A stretch of 64,000 nucleotides of DNA from Lysinibacillus_B sp036662795. Lineage in GTDB: Bacteria; Bacillota; Bacilli; Bacillales_A; Planococcaceae. Made by a program: the position numbers and the translations under genes. Of the stretch, positions 1 to 8,147 are shown piece by piece; position 1 is the first letter of the stretch; each line of letters starts with the position of its first letter. The stretch spans positions 1 through 64,000 of the forward strand of contig NZ_JBAFWZ010000004.1 in assembly GCF_036662795.1 (NCBI RefSeq), read 5' to 3'. The notes under the pieces were generated by a model that saw nothing but the letters and a program-made list of their open reading frames with translations, was not told the DNA's origin and did no database searches.

Positions 1-4
1 AAAA

Positions 5-49
5 GTACCCTACAAGAGGACTTTTTTAAGTGTCCATCTTATAGGGTAC
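5..49 (-). terminator. long inverted repeat, probable terminator of the SLH gene
   Basis: Positions 5-21 pair with 32-49 (GTACCCTA against TAGGGTAC plus an inner AAGA-GGAC segment), followed on the minus strand by a run of T. It lies just downstream of the minus-strand SLH gene. The stem is longer than most intrinsic terminators, so an insertion-sequence end is an alternative; the window edge prevents a decision. Confidence 0.5.
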
Positions 50-83
50 ATTTTAGTTTTAAGTGGCGTGTTTTTTAGACTTC

Positions 84-1667
84 TTATTGATTATGATAGT
101 TGTAAATTACAACTGCAGCGTCTCTTCTTTTCAAAGGGACATTGGGTTGAAGATTGGTAAGTTCTAATCCTTCTAGATAACCTTGCTCATAGGCATAGGC
201 CATTCCATTCAACGCCCAAGAGCTAATGTGTTCGGCGTTTCTATACAACTCTTTAAAAGCATTTATATTTTGAACTTCTACATCCCTCCCTAGGTAGCGG
301 TCTGTTTCATATAAAATCTTGCTAAATTGTTCTAGTGTTATAGCTGATGTCGGACGGAAGCTTCCATCTTCAAATCCTTTGACAATTCCTGCCGTGGAAA
401 GAAGTCCGATCGGTTTCCCATACCAATCGCCTGGTTTTACATCGGTATAGGGAATCGAACCCTGCTCTGTAAATGATACAAGCTTACTTAAAACGGTCAC
501 TGTTTCAGCTCTTGTAAATGTGTCAGCTGGTCGAAAATAACCGTTAAATCCATTGAGTATTCGCTCTTTAGTTAAGGCCGCAATCTGTTCATTCCCTAGC
601 GTTGTTTTAAAAACATCCCTATGGCCGTATGGACCCGTCTGCGTCATATCAAAATCAGATGTTGCTAAGAACGATTGATTATTTTGTAGTATCCATACTT
701 CATTCAACGAATTTTTATCAATCGCTTTATACGTATTGTTTGGATTCGAATGAACCTTTGTCCAGTGGAAGCCTCCATCATTTGTATAATATACGCCTGA
801 TTTGTCCACTGTTAGGAAACCATTATCCCTATCCATGAAGTACATATTACTAATAGTATTCGAGATGTCTAACGAAATCTGATTCCACGATTTACCCCCA
901 TCAACTGTTTTTAATAGAATGCCGTTTTCTCCACTAATCCAGCCCTCCTTTTCACTAAGAAACCAGATTGAATGAAGGTTGTCTACTGTTCCAGCCTTGA
1001 CAGTTTTCCACGTCTTTCCTTCATCTATAGATGTTAAGATTGCTCCTTTCTCTCCAACTGTCCACACGCTTTTGCCAATTGCAAACACTGAAAGAAGATT
1101 ATTGCTTGTCCAATTATTCCCATTCGATTGAACAATTTCTTTCCATGTACTATTTTCTGTAGCAGGTGTTACTCTCGAAATTAATCCTTTTTCACCAACA
1201 GCCCATACGTATTTCTTTCCTTTATCTAAAACTTGAACTGCCGAGTCGTTAAACAATAAATGAGGATAACGAACAGGATCTACTTCATGAAAAGTAAAAC
1301 CATAACCGGAATATTTATCATTAAACATTTGTCTTTCCATCTTTCCATAAGGGAAATGCTTTCCAAATATATATGCGTCTTCCCCTACCATAGATACCGC
1401 TGTCATATCTCGATGCTTATAATAAGGAGGCTGAATTCTCTGATCATTAAAAGTAAAGCCATCCTTTGATTTCGTAAATGCAAACTGAGCGCCGTCCGAA
1501 CCAACAGAAAATCCATCTCCTTTTTCATAAAAAGAAAAATCCTCTAAAGGTTCTGGCGTTCTGATTTCTCTCCAGTTAATATGTATCTCGTTGTTCGCTT
1601 GTGCAGTTTCCCAGCTTGTAAAGATAAAAATCACCATACTTAAATAAAGCAAAAATTGTTTTTTCAT
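84..1667 (-). CDS. secreted YCF48/BNR-repeat protein with C-terminal SLH domains
   Basis: The 527-residue protein starts with a signal peptide (about 1-24, ending near AQA). The middle (about 40-340) holds beta-propeller-like repeats with motifs such as EKGAILTSIDEGKTWK and ENGILLKTVDGGKSW, typical of YCF48/BNR sialidase-like blades. The last 170 residues hold S-layer homology repeats (TKERILNGFNGYFRPADTFT, GIVKGFEDGSFRPTSAIT and a weaker third), which anchor proteins to pyruvylated secondary wall polymer. It is therefore probably a cell-surface protein of unknown ligand. It is monocistronic and divergent from nothing nearby. The domain calls are firm; the biological role is unknown. Confidence 0.85.
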   Translation of the reverse strand: MKKQFLLYLSMVIFIFTSWETAQANNEIHINWREIRTPEPLEDFSFYEKGDGFSVGSDGAQFAFTKSKDGFTFNDQRIQPPYYKHRDMTAVSMVGEDAYIFGKHFPYGKMERQMFNDKYSGYGFTFHEVDPVRYPHLLFNDSAVQVLDKGKKYVWAVGEKGLISRVTPATENSTWKEIVQSNGNNWTSNNLLSVFAIGKSVWTVGEKGAILTSIDEGKTWKTVKAGTVDNLHSIWFLSEKEGWISGENGILLKTVDGGKSWNQISLDISNTISNMYFMDRDNGFLTVDKSGVYYTNDGGFHWTKVHSNPNNTYKAIDKNSLNEVWILQNNQSFLATSDFDMTQTGPYGHRDVFKTTLGNEQIAALTKERILNGFNGYFRPADTFTRAETVTVLSKLVSFTEQGSIPYTDVKPGDWYGKPIGLLSTAGIVKGFEDGSFRPTSAITLEQFSKILYETDRYLGRDVEVQNINAFKELYRNAEHISSWALNGMAYAYEQGYLEGLELTNLQPNVPLKRRDAAVVIYNYHNQ

Positions 1668-2542
1668 CTAAACAACTCCTAAATATACTTTTTTTAACAT
1701 ACATACATATTATATAACAAAAAATGGGATGTTAAATAATTCTAATTAAAATAATAGAAAGTATACGGAGTTTTCTCTATGAAGTTGCCTGTGAAGTGTT
1801 TCTTAAAAAAGTCATAAGTATTACTTTTAGATAGTAAACCATTGTACTACCATAATTTACTTTCTCTCTCCCCATACCAAAATGGTCTAATTTCAAACGA
1901 AAACAGTTGAAAAAGAGCTTTAAAACCACCTATTTGCGTATCATTCCTTCCAGCTACTGTACAAGCACCTCCAAATATATTAGTACGTTAGTAGGATAGA
2001 TTATATGTATAAAAAGCATAAAAAGGGTCACTTCATACGATGAAAACCGCATTTGTGCCCCTTTTAGCTGTGACCAGCTAGTGAAAGGCTCCTAGTGTGC
2101 TTGCAACGCAGATACCGTGAACTGAGCAGCTGGCGCGAACTAGAAAAAACTCACTTTCTTTTAAAGAATGAAGTTATTGCTCTTATATCAACCTAAAATA
2201 GGTCCGAGTAGCATCAGAATTAGCATATTTTTTTCGTTCCCATTTTTCCACCTACGATCTAATAATTCTGTCAAAAAATTAAACTAGCCTGCAAAAAAAG
2301 CGTTTTTTTTGAAAAACGTCGATTTTGATATACAACATATTTTAAAATATGCGCCAAATTGTATTTTTCTATCATGGCACTTATTTATTAATAAGTCGTA
2401 TATCAATTCCGTCAAATTGGCTAATTAGGGGTTAAAAATTATACTCTATTTAATAAAGAACAAGTTCATTTAGTTCACTATAAATTATATATAATAAAAT
2501 CAGGAAGGCACATTTTCAAGCTTTTGTCGCAAATGCCTATAC
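1668..2542. other. 875-bp intergenic region, no gene seen
   Basis: AT-rich with stops in all frames. No credible ribosome binding site plus coding stretch, tRNA or known riboswitch signature could be recognised. A moderately GC-rich patch around 2040-2140 (GCTGTGACCAGCTAGTG, then CAGCTGGCGCGAAC) stands out in composition but matches nothing I can name. Confidence 0.5.
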
Positions 2543-2580
2543 AAAAAAAGAAAGAGCGAATTCCTAAGAAATCCGCTCTT
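2543..2580 (-). terminator. intrinsic terminator after efp
   Basis: On the minus strand AAGAGCG (2580-2574) pairs with CGCTCTT (2558-2552), with further pairing inside the loop, followed by CTTTTTTT. It sits 10 nt after the efp stop codon. Confidence 0.85.
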
Positions 2581-2589
2581 CCTTTTATA

Positions 2590-3147
2590 TTAACCACGTG
2601 ATACGTATGAACCGTCAGTTGTGTTAATGATTAGTTTGTCGCCTTCGTTTACGAAGAATGGAACGTTTACCATTAAGCCTGTTTCCATTTTCGCAGGTTT
2701 AGAACCACCTGAAGCTGTATCGCCTTTGATGCCTGGTTCTGTTTCAGCTACAACTAAAGTTACTGTGTTTGGTAGTTCGATACCAATCATTTCGCCTTGG
2801 AATGATTGAATATGAAGCTCCATGTTTTCAAGTAAATATTTTAACTCATCCTCGATTTGAGTTGCTGCTAAAGTTGTTTGATCATAAGACTCCATGTCCA
2901 TGAATACATGCTCATCACCTTGTGCATAAAGGTATTGCATTTTACGGTTTTCTACCATTGCTTTTTCTACTTTTTCACCTGCACGGAATGTTTTCTCCAC
3001 TACGTTACCGTTACGTAGGTTACGTAATTTTGAGCGTACAAATGCAGCGCCTTTACCAGGTTTTACGTGTTGGAAATCGATAACACGGAAGATGTTCCCC
3101 TCTACAAGGATTGTTAAGCCAGTACGAAAATCGTTAACTGAAATCAT
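2590..3147 (-). CDS. efp: elongation factor P
   Basis: This 185-residue protein has the usual EF-P length and three-beta-domain layout: a KOW-like N-terminal domain (about 1-65), the central OB domain and the C-terminal OB domain. The loop HVKPGKGAAF around residue 30 carries the lysine that is post-translationally modified in many bacteria. EF-P binds between the P and E sites of the ribosome and relieves stalling at polyproline. A strong GGAGG stands just upstream of the ATG. It is the last gene of an aroQ-papA-efp cluster, the B. subtilis order, with 15 bp between papA and efp. Confidence 0.97.
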   Translation of the reverse strand: MISVNDFRTGLTILVEGNIFRVIDFQHVKPGKGAAFVRSKLRNLRNGNVVEKTFRAGEKVEKAMVENRKMQYLYAQGDEHVFMDMESYDQTTLAATQIEDELKYLLENMELHIQSFQGEMIGIELPNTVTLVVAETEPGIKGDTASGGSKPAKMETGLMVNVPFFVNEGDKLIINTTDGSYVSRG

Positions 3148-3162
3148 GAATATTCCTCCAAA

Positions 3163-4224
3163 TTATAAAATAATTAATTCTTTCGTCGAATGTGTTAATC
3201 TTTCATTACCATTTTCTGTGATTAAAATATCGTCCTCAATTCGAACGCCACCGATACCGGGTAGGTAAACTCCAGGTTCAATTGTTACTACCATATTTTG
3301 CTCTAATACCGTATCAGAACGGAAAGATAAGCCTGGACCCTCATGCACCTCTAGGCCAATACCATGTCCAGTTGAGTGTCCAAATGCCTCCCCGTAGCCT
3401 TTTGATGTCAAATAATCACGAGCTACAGCATCCGCCTGGATACCTGTCATGCCTGGCCCTACTTTTTCAAGCGCAAGAAGCTGTGATTCCAGCACAACAT
3501 TGTACATTTCAATAAGCTTCTCTGAAGGCTGACCAACAGCAATAGTACGTGTGATGTCTGAAATATACCCGTTATATAATGCACCGAAGTCAAGTGTTAC
3601 AAAATCACCTTTTTCAATGATTTTATCTGTAGCCACACCATGTGGTAGCGCAGAACGCACGCCACTTGCTACAATAATATCAAAAGATGAGCTTGTAGCA
3701 CCCTGTTTACGCATGAAAAACTCTAATTCATTCGACACTTCCAGCTCTGTTTTACCAGGCTGTATAAAGTCTAAAATATGTGAAAAGGCATGATCCGCAA
3801 TTTCACATGCAACCTTAATAATATTAATCTCTTCGCTAGTCTTAATCAAGCGAATTTTTTCAATTAGACCGGAAACTGGCACTAAATCTGCTTTTACCGC
3901 ATCTTTATACAGCTCATACTGTCCGTAAGTCATTGCATCCTTTTCAAAGCCAATCTTTTCAATACCCATTAATGCTACTTGATTCCCTACTTCAGCAGCG
4001 ATAGAAGCCCCATGCTGAACGATACGAAAATCTTTAATTTGAGCATTAGCCTGCTCTGTGTAGCGGAAATCTGTAATAAATACCGCATCCTTTTGCGAAA
4101 CAATCGCTACACCTGCAGTACCTGTAAAACCTGTCATATAACGACGGTTGAACTCGTTTGTTATTAAAATTGCATGTAGCCCCTGATCCATTAAAGCTTG
4201 ACGAAGTTTTGTTAATTTTATCAT
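3163..4224 (-). CDS. papA: M24B family Xaa-Pro peptidase
   Basis: The 353-residue protein has the creatinase-like N-terminal domain (1-130) and a pita-bread catalytic domain. The metal ligands are visible: the two aspartates of LDFGALYNGYISDITRT, the histidine in FGHSTGHGIGLEVHEG, and the glutamates in VTIEPGVYLPG and VRIEDDILIT. It releases N-terminal residues ahead of proline. It equals B. subtilis YqhT/PapA by position, between aroQ and efp, 12 bp after aroQ. AAGGGG precedes the ATG at normal spacing. Assignment as aminopeptidase P or dipeptidase cannot be settled from sequence. Confidence 0.93.
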   Translation of the reverse strand: MIKLTKLRQALMDQGLHAILITNEFNRRYMTGFTGTAGVAIVSQKDAVFITDFRYTEQANAQIKDFRIVQHGASIAAEVGNQVALMGIEKIGFEKDAMTYGQYELYKDAVKADLVPVSGLIEKIRLIKTSEEINIIKVACEIADHAFSHILDFIQPGKTELEVSNELEFFMRKQGATSSSFDIIVASGVRSALPHGVATDKIIEKGDFVTLDFGALYNGYISDITRTIAVGQPSEKLIEMYNVVLESQLLALEKVGPGMTGIQADAVARDYLTSKGYGEAFGHSTGHGIGLEVHEGPGLSFRSDTVLEQNMVVTIEPGVYLPGIGGVRIEDDILITENGNERLTHSTKELIIL

Positions 4225-4236
4225 TCTATTTTCCCC

Positions 4237-4668
4237 TTATCCCTGTTGTAAAAATTTACGTAGTGCTAATTCATAACCAAAAGTGCCTAGCCCACAAATT
4301 TGACCGACACATTCTGCAGCAAGCTTAGACTCGTGCCGGAATGCCTCTCGTTTATGTATATTCGAAATGTGTACTTCTATTACCGGTACATCCACTGCAG
4401 CAATAGCATCACGAAGCGCTATGCTAGTATGTGTATAAGCTCCTGGATTAAACACGATAGCTGTAACATTCGTATCCTGGGCCTCGTGAATCCAATCAAT
4501 CAGCTCACCCTCATGATTGGATTGACGAAAATCAACAGTAGCATGAAATTCACTTGCTAGACTCTCACATTTTTTTCTAACATCATCTAAAGTTTCAGAG
4601 CCGTAAATTTCCGGCTCTCGTTTGCCTAAGCGGTTTAAATTGGGTCCATTTAATATGAATAGCTTCAT
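4237..4668 (-). CDS. aroQ: type II 3-dehydroquinate dehydratase
   Basis: A 143-residue type II dehydroquinase, third step of the shikimate pathway. Signature segments are GPNLNRLGKREPEIYG (catalytic Arg and Tyr region), NPGAYTHTSIALRDA (Asn, His) and PVIEVHISNIHKREAFRH (His, Arg). Type II enzymes are dodecamers of subunits this size. AAGGAG is placed well for the ATG. Position next to papA and efp matches B. subtilis yqhS. The other shikimate gene in the window is aroK at 18.1 kb. Confidence 0.96.
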   Translation of the reverse strand: MKLFILNGPNLNRLGKREPEIYGSETLDDVRKKCESLASEFHATVDFRQSNHEGELIDWIHEAQDTNVTAIVFNPGAYTHTSIALRDAIAAVDVPVIEVHISNIHKREAFRHESKLAAECVGQICGLGTFGYELALRKFLQQG

Positions 4669-4698
4669 TTTTCATTCTCCTTAAAAGGTTTCCTTTCA

Positions 4699-5142
4699 CT
4701 ATTTTATCACAGACGCATTATACGGCAACTTATTTCGACTAACTAAATGTTTACGATGAAAAATGGCGGTATCTATAATAAAACGGCAGGCTGTAATAAT
4801 AACAACAAAAAATGGTATAGATAGTTTTTTAAACGAAGACATCTCTGCTGGTAAATCATAAATAACCCATTCTGTCATTAGTGCAATTGCTGCTCCAATA
4901 ATTAAAGACAATAGGAACGGTGGTACATTTTGGACATATTGCAAGGCTAGAAAAATAATTAAGCAAATAATAAATACGATAATGCCAAGTAACAACCACC
5001 GACTCGCCTTATCCTTTATTCCTTCATCCTTGAGAAAAGTAGTCGGATGCCATTTTACCCAATTGAATAAATGCAAAATTTTAAACATGCCAAGAAGAAT
5101 AACGGTTGAAAATAAGCTAGTGACATTCCCTAAATAAAACAT
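4699..5142 (-). CDS. yqhP: YqhP-like integral membrane protein
   Basis: The 147-residue protein has an N-terminal hydrophobic segment (about 5-22) and three further helices (about 45-65, 70-90, 105-125). The start at 5142 is chosen because AAAGGAG stands 7-8 nt upstream; a longer frame to 5208 lacks such a site. It is divergent from yqhQ, as in B. subtilis where yqhP adjoins yqhQ, and the symbol rests on that position. Function is unknown. Confidence 0.65.
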   Translation of the reverse strand: MFYLGNVTSLFSTVILLGMFKILHLFNWVKWHPTTFLKDEGIKDKASRWLLLGIIVFIICLIIFLALQYVQNVPPFLLSLIIGAAIALMTEWVIYDLPAEMSSFKKLSIPFFVVIITACRFIIDTAIFHRKHLVSRNKLPYNASVIK

Positions 5143-5273
5143 AAAACCACTCCTTTTTTCTTTTATCCTCTCCATTTTCAAACTTTGGTATGCGCAACGG
5201 TAGTGCAATTTCTAAAAATTTAGTACAATAATCTAGTATATATTTTCAGATTAGTAGAGAGTGGTGTAAAGAA

Positions 5274-6218
5274 GTGAGTAATGAAACACCTGTATACGGT
5301 GGACAAGCATTATTAGAGGGTGTTATGTTTGCCGGTCAAGATCATATGGTTACAGCAATTCGTCGAAACGATGATTCCATCGATTATTTTCACGTTAAAA
5401 AAGAAAAAAAGCCTATTTATCAAAAGCTTAAAAAAATTCCGTTCGTTCGAGGTGTTGTTGCACTAATTGAATCAGCTGGCTTTGGATCGCGGCATTTACA
5501 GTTTGCTAGCGAGAGATATGATGTTAATCCTGGCGAAGAGGAAGAAGCAACAGAGGAACAGACATCTAAGCTGCAAATGATATTAGGCGTTGCAGTTGTT
5601 GGGGTTTTATCGTTCTTATTCGGAAAGTTCGTTTTTACCCTTGTACCGATGTTTTTAGCTGCATCATTGGAAGCATGGTTCCCAGGGAAAACGATTCAAA
5701 TTTTTTTAGAAACGGGCTTCAAATTAATTTTATTATTAGCCTACCTATACTTCATCTCGATGGCACCTATTATTAAACGTGTATTCCAGTACCATGGTGC
5801 AGAGCATAAGGTGATTAACTGCTACGAAGCCGGTCAGCCGTTAACTGTTGAAAATGTACAAAACCAATCACGTTTACATTATCGATGTGGCTCAAGCTTT
5901 ATACTTTTCACAGTAATCGTAGGTTTTTTTGTGTACTTCTTCGTACCACATGACCCTCTCGTTGTGCGCTTAATTTCACGAATTTTACTCATACCTGTTG
6001 TGATTGGTATTTCTTTTGAAGTTCTTCAAGCAACAAATAAAGTAAGAAATGTTCCTATCCTTCGTTATTTAGGCTATCCTGGGTTATGGCTACAGCTTTT
6101 AACAACAAAGGAGCCAACTAACGATCAAGTAGAGGTTGCTATTGCTTCATTTAACAAATTACATGAAGTCGAAAAACATCCTGAGATTGCAGCAACTCTA
6201 CACCATGATAATGTATAA
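5274..6218 (+). CDS. yqhQ: DUF1385 membrane protein YqhQ
   Basis: The 314-residue protein begins with the family signature PVYGGQALLEGVMFAG and contains the conserved FQYHGAEHKVINCYEAG block (around residue 175-195) and an RCGSSF segment, typical of DUF1385 proteins with conserved His, Glu and Cys. About four to five membrane helices are visible (around 100-130, 150-170, 210-230, 235-255). GTG start with a weak ribosome binding site. Position matches B. subtilis yqhQ near aroQ-papA-efp. The conserved polar residues suggest metal or ligand binding, but function is not established. Confidence 0.88.
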   Translation: MSNETPVYGGQALLEGVMFAGQDHMVTAIRRNDDSIDYFHVKKEKKPIYQKLKKIPFVRGVVALIESAGFGSRHLQFASERYDVNPGEEEEATEEQTSKLQMILGVAVVGVLSFLFGKFVFTLVPMFLAASLEAWFPGKTIQIFLETGFKLILLLAYLYFISMAPIIKRVFQYHGAEHKVINCYEAGQPLTVENVQNQSRLHYRCGSSFILFTVIVGFFVYFFVPHDPLVVRLISRILLIPVVIGISFEVLQATNKVRNVPILRYLGYPGLWLQLLTTKEPTNDQVEVAIASFNKLHEVEKHPEIAATLHHDNV

Positions 6219-6222
6219 AAGT

Positions 6223-6260
6223 AAAACGCCGATCAATTTCTAATGTGATCGGCGTTTTTT
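6223..6260. terminator. bidirectional terminator between yqhQ and the deacetylase gene
   Basis: AAAACGCCGATCA pairs with TGATCGGCGTTTT and has A and T runs on both sides, so it can serve the convergent genes on each strand. Confidence 0.9.
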
Positions 6261-6263
6261 ATT

Positions 6264-6995
6264 CTAGTTATATTTTTGATTTTTATATTCGACAAGCTCT
6301 GATACAGTGACAAATTTATATCCCTGTTTTTTCAACACTGGTAATATTTCTTTTAGCGCGTCAATAGTTTGATCTCGTTTTCCTCCACCATCATGAAACA
6401 AAATTATATCCCCTGGGCGTGTTCCTTTTAGTACTTTATTGACAATCTTTTTCACACCCGGATTTTTCCAATCCTCTGTATCCTGATGCCAAGACCACAT
6501 CACAACTTGATAACCATTGTCAGAAGCTGCTTTAATCATCTCATCTGTATATTGTCCTCCCACTGGACGGAATAAGACCGGTTGATAATTCGTAATACTA
6601 TAAATTAATTCATTTGTTTGCTTTAATTCCTCTTTTAGCTCCGTGACCGAAATTTTTGAAGAATGGGTATACGTATGATTTGCTATTTCATGTCCATCCC
6701 TATGGGCACGCAACACAATTTCTGGGGTTTTTTTTGCATTTTGACCAACAATAAAAAACGTTCCCTTAGCTTCATGCTCTGCTAATATGTCCAATACTTG
6801 TGCTGTAAATTTCGGATGTGGACCATCATCAAAGGTCAGAGCAATAATTTTTTCTTCCGTTTGAATATCCCAAACCACTTGTCCCGTTTCTTCATAATAC
6901 TGTCTCCCTTTTTCAGCTTTCGTTGTTACTCCAACATAAGACAAGGAAATAAATAAAACACAGGCAGCTAACAATAATAGATGTTTCCGTGTCAA
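6264..6995 (-). CDS. polysaccharide deacetylase (NodB domain)
   Basis: The 243-residue protein has an N-terminal signal anchor (about 6-24) then a NodB fold. The five motifs are present: ALTFDDGPHP (catalytic and metal Asp), HEIANHTYTHSS (metal His pair), LFRPVGGQYTD (Arg), the WSWHQDTEDW region, and IILFHDGGGKRDQT (catalytic His). Such enzymes remove N-acetyl groups from peptidoglycan or related glycans; spore-formers use PdaA/PdaB-type members in cortex maturation. Whether this one acts on cortex, vegetative wall or another glycan is not determinable here. Start ATG without a strong ribosome binding site. Confidence 0.87.
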   Translation of the reverse strand: MTRKHLLLLAACVLFISLSYVGVTTKAEKGRQYYEETGQVVWDIQTEEKIIALTFDDGPHPKFTAQVLDILAEHEAKGTFFIVGQNAKKTPEIVLRAHRDGHEIANHTYTHSSKISVTELKEELKQTNELIYSITNYQPVLFRPVGGQYTDEMIKAASDNGYQVVMWSWHQDTEDWKNPGVKKIVNKVLKGTRPGDIILFHDGGGKRDQTIDALKEILPVLKKQGYKFVTVSELVEYKNQKYN

Positions 6996-7115
6996 TGCAT
7001 CACTTCCTAAGCTTTATTTTATTTGCAAACTTTGTTTTACTATTTACGTTTTGATACAAATTATACTGCCGCTCATTTCTCCATAAAAAACAAAAAAATC
7101 CACCGTATAGATGGA

Positions 7116-7523
7116 TTAGTTAAAGATTAGCGCATAAATTAAAATACCAATAAACGCAAATGCTATAGCAAATGCTTGGACAAACGAAATAATATGGTGA
7201 CGCATATCAGCTATATATTTTCTTTCTAAAAATCCCCGCATTACCAAAATGGCAATAAACGCTACAGGGACAAGCACAATCGTCATAAAACCTAAAGCAG
7301 GTGTTAATAATAGTATTAATACAATCGTTAAAACAATTACACCAATTTCAAATGGTAGCTGCCACTTCGTTTTATAATCATAAAACACTTTCGGCTCTTT
7401 ACTCGGTAAGTAATCAATCTTGTGTTTTAAAATTGGGATAAAGAGTATTTGATAGAAGATGACAACTAAAATTAATACAATAAATTCCATAACCACTTTC
7501 CTTACGTTCATTCTTGTTACCAC
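7116..7523 (-). CDS. DUF4181-like membrane protein
   Basis: This 135-residue protein has about four hydrophobic helices (10-30, 55-72, 75-92, 112-132) and a polar FLERKYIADMRHHI segment between helices three and four, which recalls DUF4181 proteins. Two starts are possible, a GTG at 7523 or an ATG at 7511; neither has a strong ribosome binding site. Function unknown. Confidence 0.65.
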   Translation of the reverse strand: MVTRMNVRKVVMEFIVLILVVIFYQILFIPILKHKIDYLPSKEPKVFYDYKTKWQLPFEIGVIVLTIVLILLLTPALGFMTIVLVPVAFIAILVMRGFLERKYIADMRHHIISFVQAFAIAFAFIGILIYALIFN

Positions 7524-7790
7524 TCTACCATAGATTTAAGAGAAAAGAGAACTACTAGGCTTCAGAAATTATTATCAGTAATGCAATACTAGAATATCTT
7601 TTATGAATACGTAGAAAAAACGTTTACGAAAGAAAAATATGATTCTTGCGCTATTATTTGTTAATTACAACCGACTACAACCTTTACAACAAATAATCTA
7701 CTGCTTTTTTAGCTACATCAAACAAAGTTAGATTTTAATGAATAATTCTCTCTCCGATTCGGCACATTACACTTAGGAGGTGGATTAATT

Positions 7791-8036
7791 ATGTCTAGAA
7801 TTATTGGTGTTGAACAATCGTTAACAAATGTTGAAGATGCGTTAAAAGCAAAAGGGTATGAAGTTATCCAACTTCGTCATGAGTCTGATTCCCAAAAATG
7901 TGATGCCTGTATAATTACCGGTCAAGACAAAAACTTTATGGGAATGAATGATACCTCAACAAAAGGTCCTGTGATTGATGCAAATGGCCTTTCCGCTGAC
8001 GAGGTCATTCAGCGTGTAGACCATTTTTTTAATTGA
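7791..8036 (+). CDS. ykuS: UPF0180 protein, YkuS-like
   Basis: An 81-residue soluble protein with the family pattern: a GVEQSLTNVEDALKAKGYEV start, the RHESDSQKCDACIITGQD core and the NFMGMNDTSTKGPVIDANG loop. AGGAGGTGGATTAATT precedes the ATG, a strong ribosome binding site. Members of this family are short and conserved in Bacillales with no assigned biochemical role. It is convergent with nrdJ and shares its terminator. Confidence 0.85.
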   Translation: MSRIIGVEQSLTNVEDALKAKGYEVIQLRHESDSQKCDACIITGQDKNFMGMNDTSTKGPVIDANGLSADEVIQRVDHFFN

Positions 8037-8103
8037 TTTCCAAATGTTGCACCTTTACCATTTTAATTAGGCATCTACTTAATTTAATGTGCTTGTACAA
8101 AAA

Positions 8104-8140
8104 AAAACTGTTAGACGATAAGATTTCGTCTAACAGTTTT
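8104..8140. terminator. bidirectional terminator between ykuS and nrdJ
   Basis: ACTGTTAGACGA pairs with TCGTCTAACAGT around a short loop, with A-run on the left and T-run on the right, serving both convergent genes. Confidence 0.9.
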
Positions 8141-8147
8141 CATTATT

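Noticed and set aside
5..49. Insertion-sequence terminal repeat
   Set aside because: The long stem is suggestive, but no transposase fragment is present and it is correctly placed to terminate the SLH gene.
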